A DNA stretch of 64,000 nucleotides from CAYYKK01 sp046351395 (lineage in GTDB: Bacteria; Myxococcota_A; Polyangia; Polyangiales; Polyangiaceae), in NCBI GenBank assembly GCA_046351395.1, contig JAXLYP010000035.1, positions 24,478 to 88,477 of the forward strand. The letters are read 5' to 3'. The stretch's first letter is position 1, and each line of letters starts with the position of its first letter. Positions 19,601 through 28,452 of this stretch are shown in pieces. The notes under the pieces were generated by a model. That model did no database searches. It was given only the letters and a program-made list of their open reading frames with translations, and was not told the origin of the DNA. A program made the position numbers and the translations under genes.

Positions 19601-21508
19601 ATGACGGATCGGATCCGCCGGCGACAGACGTTCTCGAACCTCGCCGAGGGGTCGACGTTTGCCCAGGATTTCCGCGTCGTGCGGCCCCTCTCGACGGGGG
19701 GGATGGGGGCGCTCTACGTCGTCGATCAGCTGTCCACGAAGAAGCGGCGCGCGCTCAAGGTGATGCGCCCCGAGTTCGTCGCCAACGAGGTCCTCCGCCG
19801 CCGGTTCCTCCAAGAGGCGCGCGTCAGCGCGGACATCGAGAGCGATCACGTGGTCGAGGTGATCGCCGCTGGCGTCGACGAGGCGTCCGGCATCCCGTGG
19901 CTCGCGATGGAGCTCCTCACGGGCTACGACCTCGAGGCGTTCGCGCGTCGCCACGCGCCCCTCTCCCCCGCCGTCCTCACGACGCTGTTCGAGCAGCTCT
20001 GTCATGCGCTCGGCAACGCGCACGATCGGCGCATCATCCACCGGGATCTGAAGCCCGAGAACGTGTTCCTCGCGCGCCCGCGCCGCGCGGACGCGCCGTT
20101 CACGGTGAAGGTGCTCGACTTCGGGATCGCGAAGGTGCTCGCGGAGGCGAAGACGCACACGACGGACGCAGTGGGCACGCCGCTCTGGATGTCGCCGGAG
20201 CAGACCTCGCCCACGGCCACGATCGCGCCCTCGAGCGACGTGTGGGCGCTCGGGCTCATCGCGTTCAGGCTCGTGACGGGCAAGATCTACTGGCTCGCGG
20301 CGCACCACCCGGAGATCTCCGCCGTGATGGCGATGCGCGAGACGCTGATTGACCCGCTCGTCAGCGCGTCCGAGCGCGCCCGCGCGCTCGACTGCGTCGC
20401 CCCTCCGCCCGGGTTCGACGCGTGGTTCGCCCGGTGCGTCGTGCGCGATCCCGCGCTCCGCTTCGCCGACGCGCGCGCGGCGTTCGAGGGGCTGCGGGCG
20501 GCGCTCGGCCCCGCGGCGGACGGGCCGCGGCCCGCGTTCTCGTTCCCGCCCCAGTCCGCGATCGACGATCCCATGTCGAACGCGCCGACGGAGGTCGACC
20601 CGATCCGCGTCGCGAGCGGCGAGGCGAAGAGCTCCACGCTCGAGGGCTCCGCATCCCTGAAGACCGGCCTCGCGACGCTCGGCTCGGGCCGCGGCCGCTT
20701 CTGGGTGAGCGTGGGTCTCGTGGCCGGGGTGGGGATCGCGGCCGTCACGGCGCTCCTCGTCGGCCTCGGCGCGCGCCGGAAGCCGACCCCGAGCGCCGCG
20801 CGCGTCCAGCCGTTTCACGAGCGCGTCATGCTCGATCGGCCGACCGCGTATTTCCGCTTCGCCGACGGGACGGCGACCGATCTCGTGGGCGGCGTCGAGG
20901 GCACGTTCGTCGGCCCCCACGCCGAGGGACCGAGCGTGTTCCCGGCCGATCGCGGCGCGCTCTTCTCTGGCGGGCACCTCGAGATCCCTGCCGAGGGGCT
21001 CGCGGTGAGCGCGGGGCCGTTCTCGATCGAGGCGTGGATCCGCGCCGACAAGCTGGACGACCAGCACCGCGGCGTCATCGACGTCGAGTCGGTCGAGGCG
21101 AAGGTGTACGAGGGCTACCGGATGTACCTGACGCGCGACGTCGGGCGGCCCGGGCTGAAGTTCGGTCGCGTCGAGGGGCCCAACAAATACGACGTCCTCG
21201 CCGACTACCCCGACGACGGCGCGTTCCACCACGTCGTCGCGACGTACGACGGCGCGTCGCGGACGTGCATCCACGTGGACGCGAAGGCCACGTGCGCCGA
21301 TCGCGGAGCGCGCGTCGAGCTCCGGCCGCCGCCGACGATCTACGTCGCAGATCGCGCGCCGGGGCTCGGGCGCGGAGACATCCGGCCCGCCGCCGGGGAG
21401 AGCTCGCCCGGCGCGTTCTTCGGGGTCATCGACGATCTCGCGCTCTACGACCGGGCGCTCGACGCGCGCGAGGTCCGGGCGCACTTCGACGCGCGCGACG
21501 GCCGCTGA
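19601..21508 (+). CDS. Transmembrane Ser/Thr kinase with LamG-like outer domain
   Basis: This 635-residue Hanks-type kinase has its catalytic domain at residues 24-300: Gly loop STGGMGALY, Lys53, Glu72, catalytic loop HRDLKPEN with Asp149, DFG at 173-175 and SPEQT in the activation segment. A juxtamembrane Ser/Thr-rich linker is followed by one TM helix (about 366-390). The outer part (about 410-630) is a LamG/concanavalin-like domain of the Laminin_G_3 type: FRFADGTATDLVGG, GPFSIEAWIRAD, FHHVVATYDG and a closing DDLALYDRAL. Such domains bind glycans or proteins, so an external ligand probably controls the kinase. The start is the first ATG after the intergenic region; a DUF192 lipoprotein gene follows after 19 bases. 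Confidence 0.93.
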   Translation: MTDRIRRRQTFSNLAEGSTFAQDFRVVRPLSTGGMGALYVVDQLSTKKRRALKVMRPEFVANEVLRRRFLQEARVSADIESDHVVEVIAAGVDEASGIPWLAMELLTGYDLEAFARRHAPLSPAVLTTLFEQLCHALGNAHDRRIIHRDLKPENVFLARPRRADAPFTVKVLDFGIAKVLAEAKTHTTDAVGTPLWMSPEQTSPTATIAPSSDVWALGLIAFRLVTGKIYWLAAHHPEISAVMAMRETLIDPLVSASERARALDCVAPPPGFDAWFARCVVRDPALRFADARAAFEGLRAALGPAADGPRPAFSFPPQSAIDDPMSNAPTEVDPIRVASGEAKSSTLEGSASLKTGLATLGSGRGRFWVSVGLVAGVGIAAVTALLVGLGARRKPTPSAARVQPFHERVMLDRPTAYFRFADGTATDLVGGVEGTFVGPHAEGPSVFPADRGALFSGGHLEIPAEGLAVSAGPFSIEAWIRADKLDDQHRGVIDVESVEAKVYEGYRMYLTRDVGRPGLKFGRVEGPNKYDVLADYPDDGAFHHVVATYDGASRTCIHVDAKATCADRGARVELRPPPTIYVADRAPGLGRGDIRPAAGESSPGAFFGVIDDLALYDRALDAREVRAHFDARDGR

Positions 21509-21527
21509 CTCGTGGTAAGAGCCGCTC

Positions 21528-22145
21528 ATGCGGCGCGGGCGTCACAGGGCGGCTTTCATCGCGGCGATCAGCGCGCTCACCGTGATCGTCGCCGCGTGCG
21601 ACTCCCACGTCGAGGAGCCCGTTCCGGGGCGCGATCGAGGGCCCGCCGGCCGCTGCATGAAGACCACGCCCGAGAAGCCGGACCGCGTGCTGAAGTCCCC
21701 GGGCCCGGATCCCGCGTGCCCTCCCGATCCGGGCCCCGTCCCCCAGCTCAAGCTCGGCGTCGTCCGCTTCCCGGACGCGGCGGTGGACGGCGGCGCGCCC
21801 CCGGAGGTGGCCGTCGAGATCGCTCAGCTCGAGGAGGAGCGCATGCGCGGGCTGATGTACCGGCACAACATGGCCCCCGACAACGGGATGTGGTTCGTGT
21901 TCGACGCGGAGTCCGTCCAGAAATTCTGGATGAAGAACACCTGCATCCCGCTCGACATGGTCTTCGTGGGGGCGGACGGGGTCATCGTCGGCATCGAGGA
22001 GAACGTGCCGACCCTCAACGAGAACACGTACACGGCCGGATGCATGGCCCAGTACGTCCTCGAGACGAACGCGGGCTGGACGCGGAAGCACGGCGTGAAG
22101 GCGGGCCAAAAGGTCACCTGGGCGCGCGCCGGCGTCGACCACTGA
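21528..22145 (+). CDS. DUF192 family lipoprotein
   Basis: This 205-residue lipoprotein has signal LTVIVAAC with Cys24, a Pro-rich linker and a DUF192 domain (about residues 75-200). Conserved blocks include EERMRGLMYRHNM, GMWFVF, FWMKNTCIPLDMVFV and a final VLETNAG. DUF192 proteins are small secreted beta-rich proteins with no firm function. The gene starts 19 bases after the LamG-kinase stop, so co-transcription is likely. The repeat array lies right behind it. Confidence 0.9.
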   Translation: MRRGRHRAAFIAAISALTVIVAACDSHVEEPVPGRDRGPAGRCMKTTPEKPDRVLKSPGPDPACPPDPGPVPQLKLGVVRFPDAAVDGGAPPEVAVEIAQLEEERMRGLMYRHNMAPDNGMWFVFDAESVQKFWMKNTCIPLDMVFVGADGVIVGIEENVPTLNENTYTAGCMAQYVLETNAGWTRKHGVKAGQKVTWARAGVDH

Positions 22146-22188
22146 ACGCGGCCGCGAACTCTCCGCGGCTGGGGGCCGCGCGAACCAC

Positions 22189-22313
22189 GCGCTGAAGAAA
22201 CACGGCGCTGAAAAACACGGCGGTTGTGCGCTGAAGAACACGGCGTTGCTGCGCTGAAAACACGGCGTTGCCGCGCCGAGGAACACGGCGTCGATGCGCC
22301 GAAGAACACGGCG
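22189..22313 (+). repeat. Six-copy 22/23-base direct repeat array
   Basis: Six near-identical 18-base units, consensus GCGCTGAAGAACACGGCG, start at 22189, 22205, 22228, 22251, 22273 and 22296. The last four intervals are 22 or 23 bases; the first is 16. Spacers are only four or five bases, so this is not a CRISPR array. The array fills the gap between the DUF192 gene and the start of the second kinase operon (ATG 22366), where a promoter is expected, so repeated binding of a regulator or a simple minisatellite are both possible. Confidence 0.85.
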
Positions 22314-22365
22314 TCGGCTCGCGAACCCTGACATCCCTTCCGGGTTGCTGATAACCTCACCTGCG

Positions 22366-23952
22366 ATGGGCCGATCCGACCCACCGAGAGAGCTCGGCGG
22401 TTACGAGCTCCTGGGCCTCCTCGCCACGGGAGGGATGGCGGAGGTCTTCCTCGCGCGGAAGCGCGGCGCTCCGCCCGAGGCGGGCACCGTCGTGGTCAAG
22501 CGCGTGCTGCCGCATCTCGCGCGGCAGAAGGCGTTCCACGACATGTTCCTCGACGAGGCGCGCATCGTGTCGCGCATCGCGCACCCGAACGTCGTCGCGA
22601 TGCGCGAGCTCTGCGAGGCCCCGGGGGACGGCGCGGACGACGAGCTCTTCCTCGTCATGGAGCACCTCGAGGGCGAGAGCCTGTCGACGCTCCTCCGCCA
22701 GCTCCGCAAGACGGGCACGCTCGCGCCGATCGACGTCGCGATCCACATCGCGATGGCCGCCGCCGCGGGCCTCCACGCCGCGCACGAGCTGAAGAACGAG
22801 GCGGGCAAGAGCCTCGACATCGTTCACCGCGACGTCTCCCCGCAAAACCTTTTCGTCCTCTACTCGGGCGCGGTGAAGGTCATCGACTTCGGCATCGCGA
22901 AGGCGGCGGAGCGGCAGGCGGGCCACACGCAGACGGGCCACGTGAAGGGCAAGTTCGCGTACATGCCGCCCGAGCAGATCGGCGCCGGGTCGGTCGATCG
23001 ACGGGTGGACGTGTTCGCCCTCGGCGTCGTGCTCCACGAGCTCCTCACCGGGCAGAAGCTCTTCGAGCGCGACCACGATCTGCTCGTCTTGAAGGCGATT
23101 TGCGAGGACCCGATCCCACCCCCGAGCGCGAAGCGCCCCGAGGTTCCGCCCGAGGTGGACGCGGTCGTGATGACCGCGCTCGCGCGGGTCCGCGAGAAGC
23201 GCTTCCCCAGCGCAGAGGCGATGCGCGCCGCGCTCGAGGCGTCGCTCGGCTCGCTCCCGCGGCCCGAGACCCCGCCCGACCGGAGGCTCTCGGATCTGAT
23301 GCGGACGCTCTTCGCCGATCGGATCGCGCGCCAGCAGGAGCTCGTGGGTCGAGGCGCGTCTGCGCCGAGCAGCGGCGTCGTGATCCCCGCCCCGCGCGCC
23401 TCGAGCCCGCACAGCGATCCGAGCTTGTCGAACCCCCTGCCGCGTACCCCGCCGGCCATGCCGGCCCCCGCCTCGAGCGACGCGACGAGCCTCGAGTCGT
23501 CCCCGCCTTCGCACGTCGAGCGCTCGGACGTCGGGCAGGCGATATCGATCGCGGGCGCGGCGCCCATCGGAGGCGCGCCGAAGCGCGGGCGCTGGATCGC
23601 GATCGGCGCGAGCGCCGCCGCCCTCGCGGCGCTCGGCGTGGTGCTCGCGACGCGCGGCTCGTCCGCGACGGATGGCGGCGTGGCGTCGGCGCCCGCGAGC
23701 CCCCCACCCTCCGCGTCGACGACGACGGTCGCCACGCCGCCCGCGCAGCCTGCGACGAGCGTCGCGCCCGCGGCCGTGAGCGCCTCGGCGTCGACCGCCG
23801 CGCCCTCGACCACGGCCTCGACCGCGGCCTCCGCGCCCGCGAGGCCCACGCAGATCGCCGGGCCTCCGACGAACGCGACGCCGCCCCCCGTCGTCCCGAA
23901 GCCCACCGCGAAGCCGACCTCCGCCCCCACCGGGTTCACGCGCTTCGAATGA
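22366..23952 (+). CDS. Transmembrane Ser/Thr protein kinase
   Basis: This 528-residue Hanks-type kinase has catalytic residues in place: Gly loop LATGGMAEVF, Lys45, catalytic loop HRDVSPQN with Asp156 and Asn161, DFG at 174-176, and MPPEQI. The HRDVSPQN form is the one common in myxobacteria. A Pro/Ser-rich linker leads to one TM helix (about 410-430) and an outer tail of about 95 residues made almost only of Ala, Ser, Thr and Pro, probably spanning the periplasm or wall. Its stop overlaps the start of the next lipoprotein gene by four bases (ATGA). The three genes of this unit are probably one functional module. Confidence 0.93.
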   Translation: MGRSDPPRELGGYELLGLLATGGMAEVFLARKRGAPPEAGTVVVKRVLPHLARQKAFHDMFLDEARIVSRIAHPNVVAMRELCEAPGDGADDELFLVMEHLEGESLSTLLRQLRKTGTLAPIDVAIHIAMAAAAGLHAAHELKNEAGKSLDIVHRDVSPQNLFVLYSGAVKVIDFGIAKAAERQAGHTQTGHVKGKFAYMPPEQIGAGSVDRRVDVFALGVVLHELLTGQKLFERDHDLLVLKAICEDPIPPPSAKRPEVPPEVDAVVMTALARVREKRFPSAEAMRAALEASLGSLPRPETPPDRRLSDLMRTLFADRIARQQELVGRGASAPSSGVVIPAPRASSPHSDPSLSNPLPRTPPAMPAPASSDATSLESSPPSHVERSDVGQAISIAGAAPIGGAPKRGRWIAIGASAAALAALGVVLATRGSSATDGGVASAPASPPPSASTTTVATPPAQPATSVAPAAVSASASTAAPSTTASTAASAPARPTQIAGPPTNATPPPVVPKPTAKPTSAPTGFTRFE

Positions 23953-25325
23953 GGCGCTGGGCCGTCGCGGGTTCGGTGGGCGCGGCGTTCCTCGCGGCGG
24001 GTGGCTGCTTCCTCGACGACCTCGACCTCGCGAACCGCCCGTGCCCGTGCACCGACGGCTACGTCTGCGTGGCCGACGTCTGCATCCCCGGAGACGGGAG
24101 CTCGTCGAGCTCCACGGCCTCCGGAACGGGCGGCATGACGACGTCCTCCTCCGCGACGGGGACCTCGTCCACCTCGATGAGCGACGTCGCGTCCTCGTCG
24201 TCGTCCTCCTCCACGGGTGGGATGACGCTGCCGCTCGCGTCGGCGCTCGTCTACGAGTCGACGCCGCAATCCGGCACGCTCAGCCTCGCGACGGCCGGCG
24301 CGTTCCGGATCCAGAGCAACGCGCAGAACCGGTGGCAGTGGAGCCGCTACTTCGACCTCGGGAACGCCGATCCGGACAACCTCTCGAGCACGCTCCCACC
24401 CACCGACTACCAGAACACGGAGCTCCTCTTCGAGCCGGGGTGGTTCACGACCGACGGGAGCAACTGGGCGAGCTCGCAGAGCGCGACCGTGCTGGACATC
24501 ACCGTCACGGACGAGACGCCGCTGCGCGTCCTCGTCGAGACGACGCTCGCCTACCCGTTCACGGGTGCGGAGCTCTACTCCGCGTCCTACACCTATGCGT
24601 CCGGTCGCGTCGCCACGTACGTCGAGCTCGACAACACGGGCGCCGCCGATCTGACGTTCGCCCAGGTCGAGTACAACTACGTCGCAGTGAACGCGAACCT
24701 CGCGGGCGGCGGCCTCGGTTGGACGGAGTCGTCGTACAAGGATTTGGGCGTCGCCTTCGTGCACGAAATGGGACCCTCGCCGAAGTCAGCGGTGTTCTTC
24801 GTGAACGTGTTCGGGGACACCAACCTCCACAAGGACTCCCCGCACACGAGCTACTACTGGGGCGATTTCGGCGCCGTGACGATCCCGTCGGGCGGCAACA
24901 TCGCGGCGGACGGAGAGCTGCAGCTCGGGCCTGCCGGCGCGCCGCTGAGCGAGCTGGTCGCCCGGACGGACGACGTCCTCAATCCCGAGCTCGAGATCAT
25001 GAGCGGCGCGACGCCGGTGAACGGGGGCTACGACGCGTACCTCGGCGCGTACGTCCTCGCGGCGAACACGGGCGCGCCCCAAATCGTGTTCGGCGCGTCG
25101 AGCGCGTTCGCGCGCCACGCCCCGGTGTTCGAGGTGCGCGGACTCTCCGCGACGAAGTGGCGCGCGCTCTTCCGGGGCCAAGAGGTGTGTTCGAGCAGCG
25201 AGCTCGTCGGCCACGGCTGCGTCGCGTGGCGCGGACCGGATCGCCTCGCGCTCGAGCTCATGGTGGACATCCCCGCCGCAGCGCCGGCGGAGGATCGGAT
25301 GATCACGCTGGAGTTCCCGCCATGA
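23949..25325 (+). CDS. Ser-linker lipoprotein of unknown function
   Basis: This 458-residue lipoprotein begins with a signal ending in FLAAGGC (Cys20), then a short Cys knot (CPCTDGYVCVADVCIPG) and a long Ser/Thr/Gly linker (about residues 50-95) that should hold the rest away from the membrane. The large C-terminal part (about 100-458) is rich in alternating hydrophobic residues and Thr, looks like a beta-sandwich and matches no family I know; one Cys pair (VCSSSELVGHGCVAW) lies near the end. It is translationally coupled to the kinase before it and to the TPR membrane protein after it (both ATGA overlaps), so it may be the sensor or the effector of that kinase. Confidence 0.8.
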   Translation: MRRWAVAGSVGAAFLAAGGCFLDDLDLANRPCPCTDGYVCVADVCIPGDGSSSSSTASGTGGMTTSSSATGTSSTSMSDVASSSSSSSTGGMTLPLASALVYESTPQSGTLSLATAGAFRIQSNAQNRWQWSRYFDLGNADPDNLSSTLPPTDYQNTELLFEPGWFTTDGSNWASSQSATVLDITVTDETPLRVLVETTLAYPFTGAELYSASYTYASGRVATYVELDNTGAADLTFAQVEYNYVAVNANLAGGGLGWTESSYKDLGVAFVHEMGPSPKSAVFFVNVFGDTNLHKDSPHTSYYWGDFGAVTIPSGGNIAADGELQLGPAGAPLSELVARTDDVLNPELEIMSGATPVNGGYDAYLGAYVLAANTGAPQIVFGASSAFARHAPVFEVRGLSATKWRALFRGQEVCSSSELVGHGCVAWRGPDRLALELMVDIPAAAPAEDRMITLEFPP

Positions 25326-26107
25326 AGTCCTCCCTCGTCGTCGGCGCGCTCGCGCTCGGTTTGTGGGTCCCCTCGGTCGCCTTCGCTGTGGACCCCGCGG
25401 CGCACGATCGCGCGCTCGAGCTGTTTCAGAAGGGCCGCGAGGCGTTCAAGGCGAGCCAGTTCCAGGCGTCGATCGATCTCATCAAGGAGGCGTACGCGCT
25501 CGAGCCCGCGCCCGTGCTGCTCTACAACCTCGCGAAGGCCTACGAGGGCCTCGGGGACATCGAACACGCCGCGGCGACCTACGAGCAGTACCTCGACGAG
25601 GAGAAGGAGATCCCCGACCGCGCAGCGATCGAGGCGAAGCTCAAGAACTTCAAGGCCGCGATCGCGGAGAAGGAGCGGCTCGCGAAGGAGCGCGACGAAG
25701 CGCGCGCCGCGCTCGAGAAGAAGGAGCGCGAGTCGAAGGCGGGCGATCCGAAGGCGAAGCCGCCGGCCGATGCGGGCAAGCGCGCGCCGAGCCCCGTGCC
25801 CTGGGCGTTCGTGGGCGTCGGCGCGGCGGGCCTCGTCGTGGGCGGTGTCCTCGGCGGGCTCGCGGTCGGCAAGGACGACGACGCGAAGGCCGCGCCCTCT
25901 CAGAAGGACGCCGCGGATCTCCACGAGAGCGCGAAGGGCCTGGCGCTCGGGTCGACCGTCGGGTTCATCGCCGGCGGCGTTCTCACCGGCGGCGGCCTCC
26001 TCTGGGGCATCATCGACCTCGCGACGCGCGGACCCGCGAAGCCCGCCGCGGACGCTGCGCACGTCCGCGTCGGCCCAGGGTTCGTCGGCGTCGATGTCGC
26101 GTTCTAG
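25322..26107 (+). CDS. Exported TPR-like protein with C-terminal TM pair
   Basis: This 261-residue protein has a Sec signal peptide (residues 1-22, cut after FAVDP or AFA), two TPR-like helical units (about residues 28-100: RALELFQKGREAFK, VLLYNLAKAYEGLGDI, AAATYEQYLDEE), a charged coiled coil (about 105-140) and two hydrophobic segments (about 160-182 and 205-232). The end, VGPGFVGVDVAF, resembles a final beta strand. Such kinase-linked TPR/TM proteins are common in Polyangia. It is the third gene of an operon with two ATGA overlaps. Confidence 0.8.
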   Translation: MKSSLVVGALALGLWVPSVAFAVDPAAHDRALELFQKGREAFKASQFQASIDLIKEAYALEPAPVLLYNLAKAYEGLGDIEHAAATYEQYLDEEKEIPDRAAIEAKLKNFKAAIAEKERLAKERDEARAALEKKERESKAGDPKAKPPADAGKRAPSPVPWAFVGVGAAGLVVGGVLGGLAVGKDDDAKAAPSQKDAADLHESAKGLALGSTVGFIAGGVLTGGGLLWGIIDLATRGPAKPAADAAHVRVGPGFVGVDVAF

Positions 26108-26131
26108 AGTGGCTGCGGCGGCCCGCCTAGA

Positions 26132-26515
26132 TCAGAAGGAGTTCGCCATCGTCTGGCAGTTCTTGTCGCTGCCGTGGATGATGCAGTACGGGATCACGCA
26201 GTTTCGGTAGGCGGCCTCCGTCGACTGGCAGCTCTGGTCGCAGACGGGGCCCTGATCGAGGCACGCCTGGTAGGCGTCCTGCTCGTCGCCGCAGCCCGAA
26301 TCCACGCGGATGGCCTCCGCGGCGTCGCAGAACGCCGTGCAGTCCCCCTTGATCGCGGTGCAGTTGCCGGCCTGCCCCTCCTTGCAGTCCGCGACGCACG
26401 TCGCCTCGCTGCCGCACGCGGGGGCGAACGACACCGCGGCTCCGATCGCGAGGATCCCGAGGGCGGCTCCGATCTTCATGGTGCGCGGCGGAACCGCGCC
26501 AAAGGTCTGGTTCAT
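26132..26515 (-). CDS. Small Cys-rich lipoprotein
   Basis: This predicted lipoprotein of about 127 residues has signal LGILAIGAAVSFAPACGS with the lipobox Cys following APA, then a helical-looking domain with about 13 cysteines spaced as C-x3-C pairs (CVADC, CTAFC, CDQSC, CVIPYC). The regular C-x3-C spacing suggests disulfide-linked helical hairpins like those of small Cys-rich secreted proteins. The start may be 26515 or the internal ATG at 26479; the latter leaves the signal peptide intact. It converges on the kinase operon with 24 bases between stops. Confidence 0.7.
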   Translation of the reverse strand: MNQTFGAVPPRTMKIGAALGILAIGAAVSFAPACGSEATCVADCKEGQAGNCTAIKGDCTAFCDAAEAIRVDSGCGDEQDAYQACLDQGPVCDQSCQSTEAAYRNCVIPYCIIHGSDKNCQTMANSF

Positions 26516-26577
26516 TCGCGCACGGTACACCGGTCGCGTCTCGACGCGAAGCAGGTGGGACCCTACGAGGACGGGCC

Positions 26578-27867
26578 GTGAGCGACCAAAAAGTGCCTAC
26601 GAGCCGTCTCGTCCGCCTCGGCAAGCTCGCGGCGCTGGGCGCGCGAACGGGCGCGAGCCTCCTCGCCTCGAAGGACGGCGCGGGCGCCGCGGCGCGCTCC
26701 GCCGAGGTGCTCGGGAGCATGCGCGGTCTCGCCGCGAAGATCGGGCAGGTCGCGAGCTACGTGGACGGGTTCGTGCCCGAGAACCACCGCGAGGCGTACA
26801 CCGCCGCGCTTCGGATGCTCCGCGACAACACGCCGACCTCGAGCTACGCGGCCGTCCGCTCGACCCTGGAGGAGGAGCTCGGCGCCCCGATCGACGCGCT
26901 GTTCTCGCGCTTCGAGGAGGCGCCGTTCGCGAGCGCGTCGATCGGGCAGGTGCACCGCGCGTGGCTCCCAGGGGGCGAGGAGGTCGCGGTGAAGGTCCAG
27001 CACGCGGGGATCCGCGAGGCCGTGGAGGCGGATCTCGCGAACGCGTCCATCCTCGAGAGCTTCGCGCGGTTCGGGGGCGGCACGCGCCTCAACACGAAGG
27101 GCATCCTCGCCCGCGTGAAGCTCCGTTTCCGCGAGGAGCTCGACTACGCGCTCGAGGCCGATCGCCAGGAGGCGTTCCGCGCGTTCCACGCGGGCGACCC
27201 GACGATCCGCGTGCCGCGCGTCGTCCGCTCGCACAGCGCGGGGCGCGTGCTCACGAGCGAGTTCGTCCACGGCGCGACGCTCGACGAAGCGGCGACGCGC
27301 GGAGAGGCGTCGCGGCGCGCGCACGCCGAGACGCTGTGGCGCTTCGTGTTCCGCGGCAACCTGGTGTTCGGCACGTTCAACGCCGATCCGCAGCCCGGGA
27401 ACTACCTGTTCGGGGACGACGGGGTCGTCACGTTCCTCGACTTCGGGTGCTGCGAGCCGCTCGAGCCCGAGCGGCAGCTCGCCGCGTGCATGCTCCACTG
27501 CGCCGCGATCCGGAGGGACGACGACGCGTTCGCGCGCCACGCGATCGATCTCCTCCAGACGGTGCCGGGGAAGTACCAGGACTTCACGCTCGACTACACG
27601 CGCCGGTGCTTCGAGCCCCTCTTCCGCGCGCCCTTCAAGATTTCGCGGCCCTATGTCGCGGGGCTCGTCGCCGCCGTGCGCGACGTGAAGTCGATCGTGC
27701 TCGAGAAGAAGTCGAACTTCACTCCCCTGCCGGACGGCATGGTGTTCATCAACCGCCTCCAGTTCGGGTTCTACTCCGTGCTGTCGACGCTCGACGTCGA
27801 GGTCGACTACCGGGCGGTGGAGCGCGCGTTCCTGGCGGAGACCGAGCACGCGCGCCACCTCGGCTGA
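26578..27867 (+). CDS. ABC1/UbiB-family atypical kinase
   Basis: This 429-residue protein belongs to the ABC1/ADCK/UbiB atypical kinase-like family. Visible motifs are KIGQ (AAKIGQ), the Ala-rich loop FASASIGQVHRA, VAVKVQ with the ATP-binding Lys, EELDYALEA, catalytic-loop ADPQPGNYL and metal-binding FLDFG. UbiB relatives support quinone synthesis and lipid transport. No quinone genes are nearby. Unlike many UbiB proteins it lacks obvious C-terminal TM helices. It starts at a GTG at 26578 and is divergent from the Cys-rich lipoprotein gene. Confidence 0.93.
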   Translation: MSDQKVPTSRLVRLGKLAALGARTGASLLASKDGAGAAARSAEVLGSMRGLAAKIGQVASYVDGFVPENHREAYTAALRMLRDNTPTSSYAAVRSTLEEELGAPIDALFSRFEEAPFASASIGQVHRAWLPGGEEVAVKVQHAGIREAVEADLANASILESFARFGGGTRLNTKGILARVKLRFREELDYALEADRQEAFRAFHAGDPTIRVPRVVRSHSAGRVLTSEFVHGATLDEAATRGEASRRAHAETLWRFVFRGNLVFGTFNADPQPGNYLFGDDGVVTFLDFGCCEPLEPERQLAACMLHCAAIRRDDDAFARHAIDLLQTVPGKYQDFTLDYTRRCFEPLFRAPFKISRPYVAGLVAAVRDVKSIVLEKKSNFTPLPDGMVFINRLQFGFYSVLSTLDVEVDYRAVERAFLAETEHARHLG

Positions 27868-27890
27868 TCGCCCGACGGGACGCGCGCGGA

Positions 27891-28268
27891 TCAGCGCGGG
27901 CGACGGTTGTACTTCTGCATGTAGAGCGCAAACGCGTCCTCGATGGCGCTGCTGAGCTCCACGCGTTGCTCGGGGGATCGCAGGAGCTCGCGCGCAAGGA
28001 GGACGAAGTGGTCGCGGATCTCGAGCGCGGCCTTGGCCCGCTCCTTCGGCGTGCGCCGCGTCACGTCCGCGGCGCGCCGCCCGTTCGCGATCTGCCAGCC
28101 GCGCACGGCGCGCAGCCAGAGGCCGCGGCACGGGATGGGATCGAGCCCGACCGCTGGGCTCGTGAGCTCGGTGAGCTCGCGGATGAGCTGCTCCTGCGCC
28201 GCGTCGAGCGACACCTCGTCCACAGGCGCCGAAAGCTCCTTGGTCTTCTCCGTGTTGAAACGAAACAC
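27891..28268 (-). CDS. Hypothetical helical protein
   Basis: This 125-residue protein is predicted to be mostly helical with no signal peptide or TM segment. Blocks such as DEVSLDAAQEQLIRELTEL, CRGLWLRAVRGWQ and AALEIRDHFVLLARELL look like a real coding pattern, with balanced composition unlike shadow frames. I recognise no family. It converges on the ABC1 kinase gene, with 23 bases between stops. Confidence 0.6.
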   Translation of the reverse strand: MFRFNTEKTKELSAPVDEVSLDAAQEQLIRELTELTSPAVGLDPIPCRGLWLRAVRGWQIANGRRAADVTRRTPKERAKAALEIRDHFVLLARELLRSPEQRVELSSAIEDAFALYMQKYNRRPR

Positions 28269-28452
28269 GCGCTCCTCCGGCCCCGTGCGGAATGGGCCCG
28301 CGACCCCCGTCGCGCGGACACGATAGCGCGGCGCACTCTCTCGACGCTACGGGCATCGAACGAACGGGCGCGACCTCGCGTGATTCCGAGGCGCGATCGC
28401 CCCGCGGGCCTGCGCGCCGGGCGCGTGCTACGCGATATCGACGATCGCGCGA

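Noticed and set aside
22189..22313. Possible CRISPR array
   Set aside because: Spacers between the repeats are only four or five bases and no cas gene is present.
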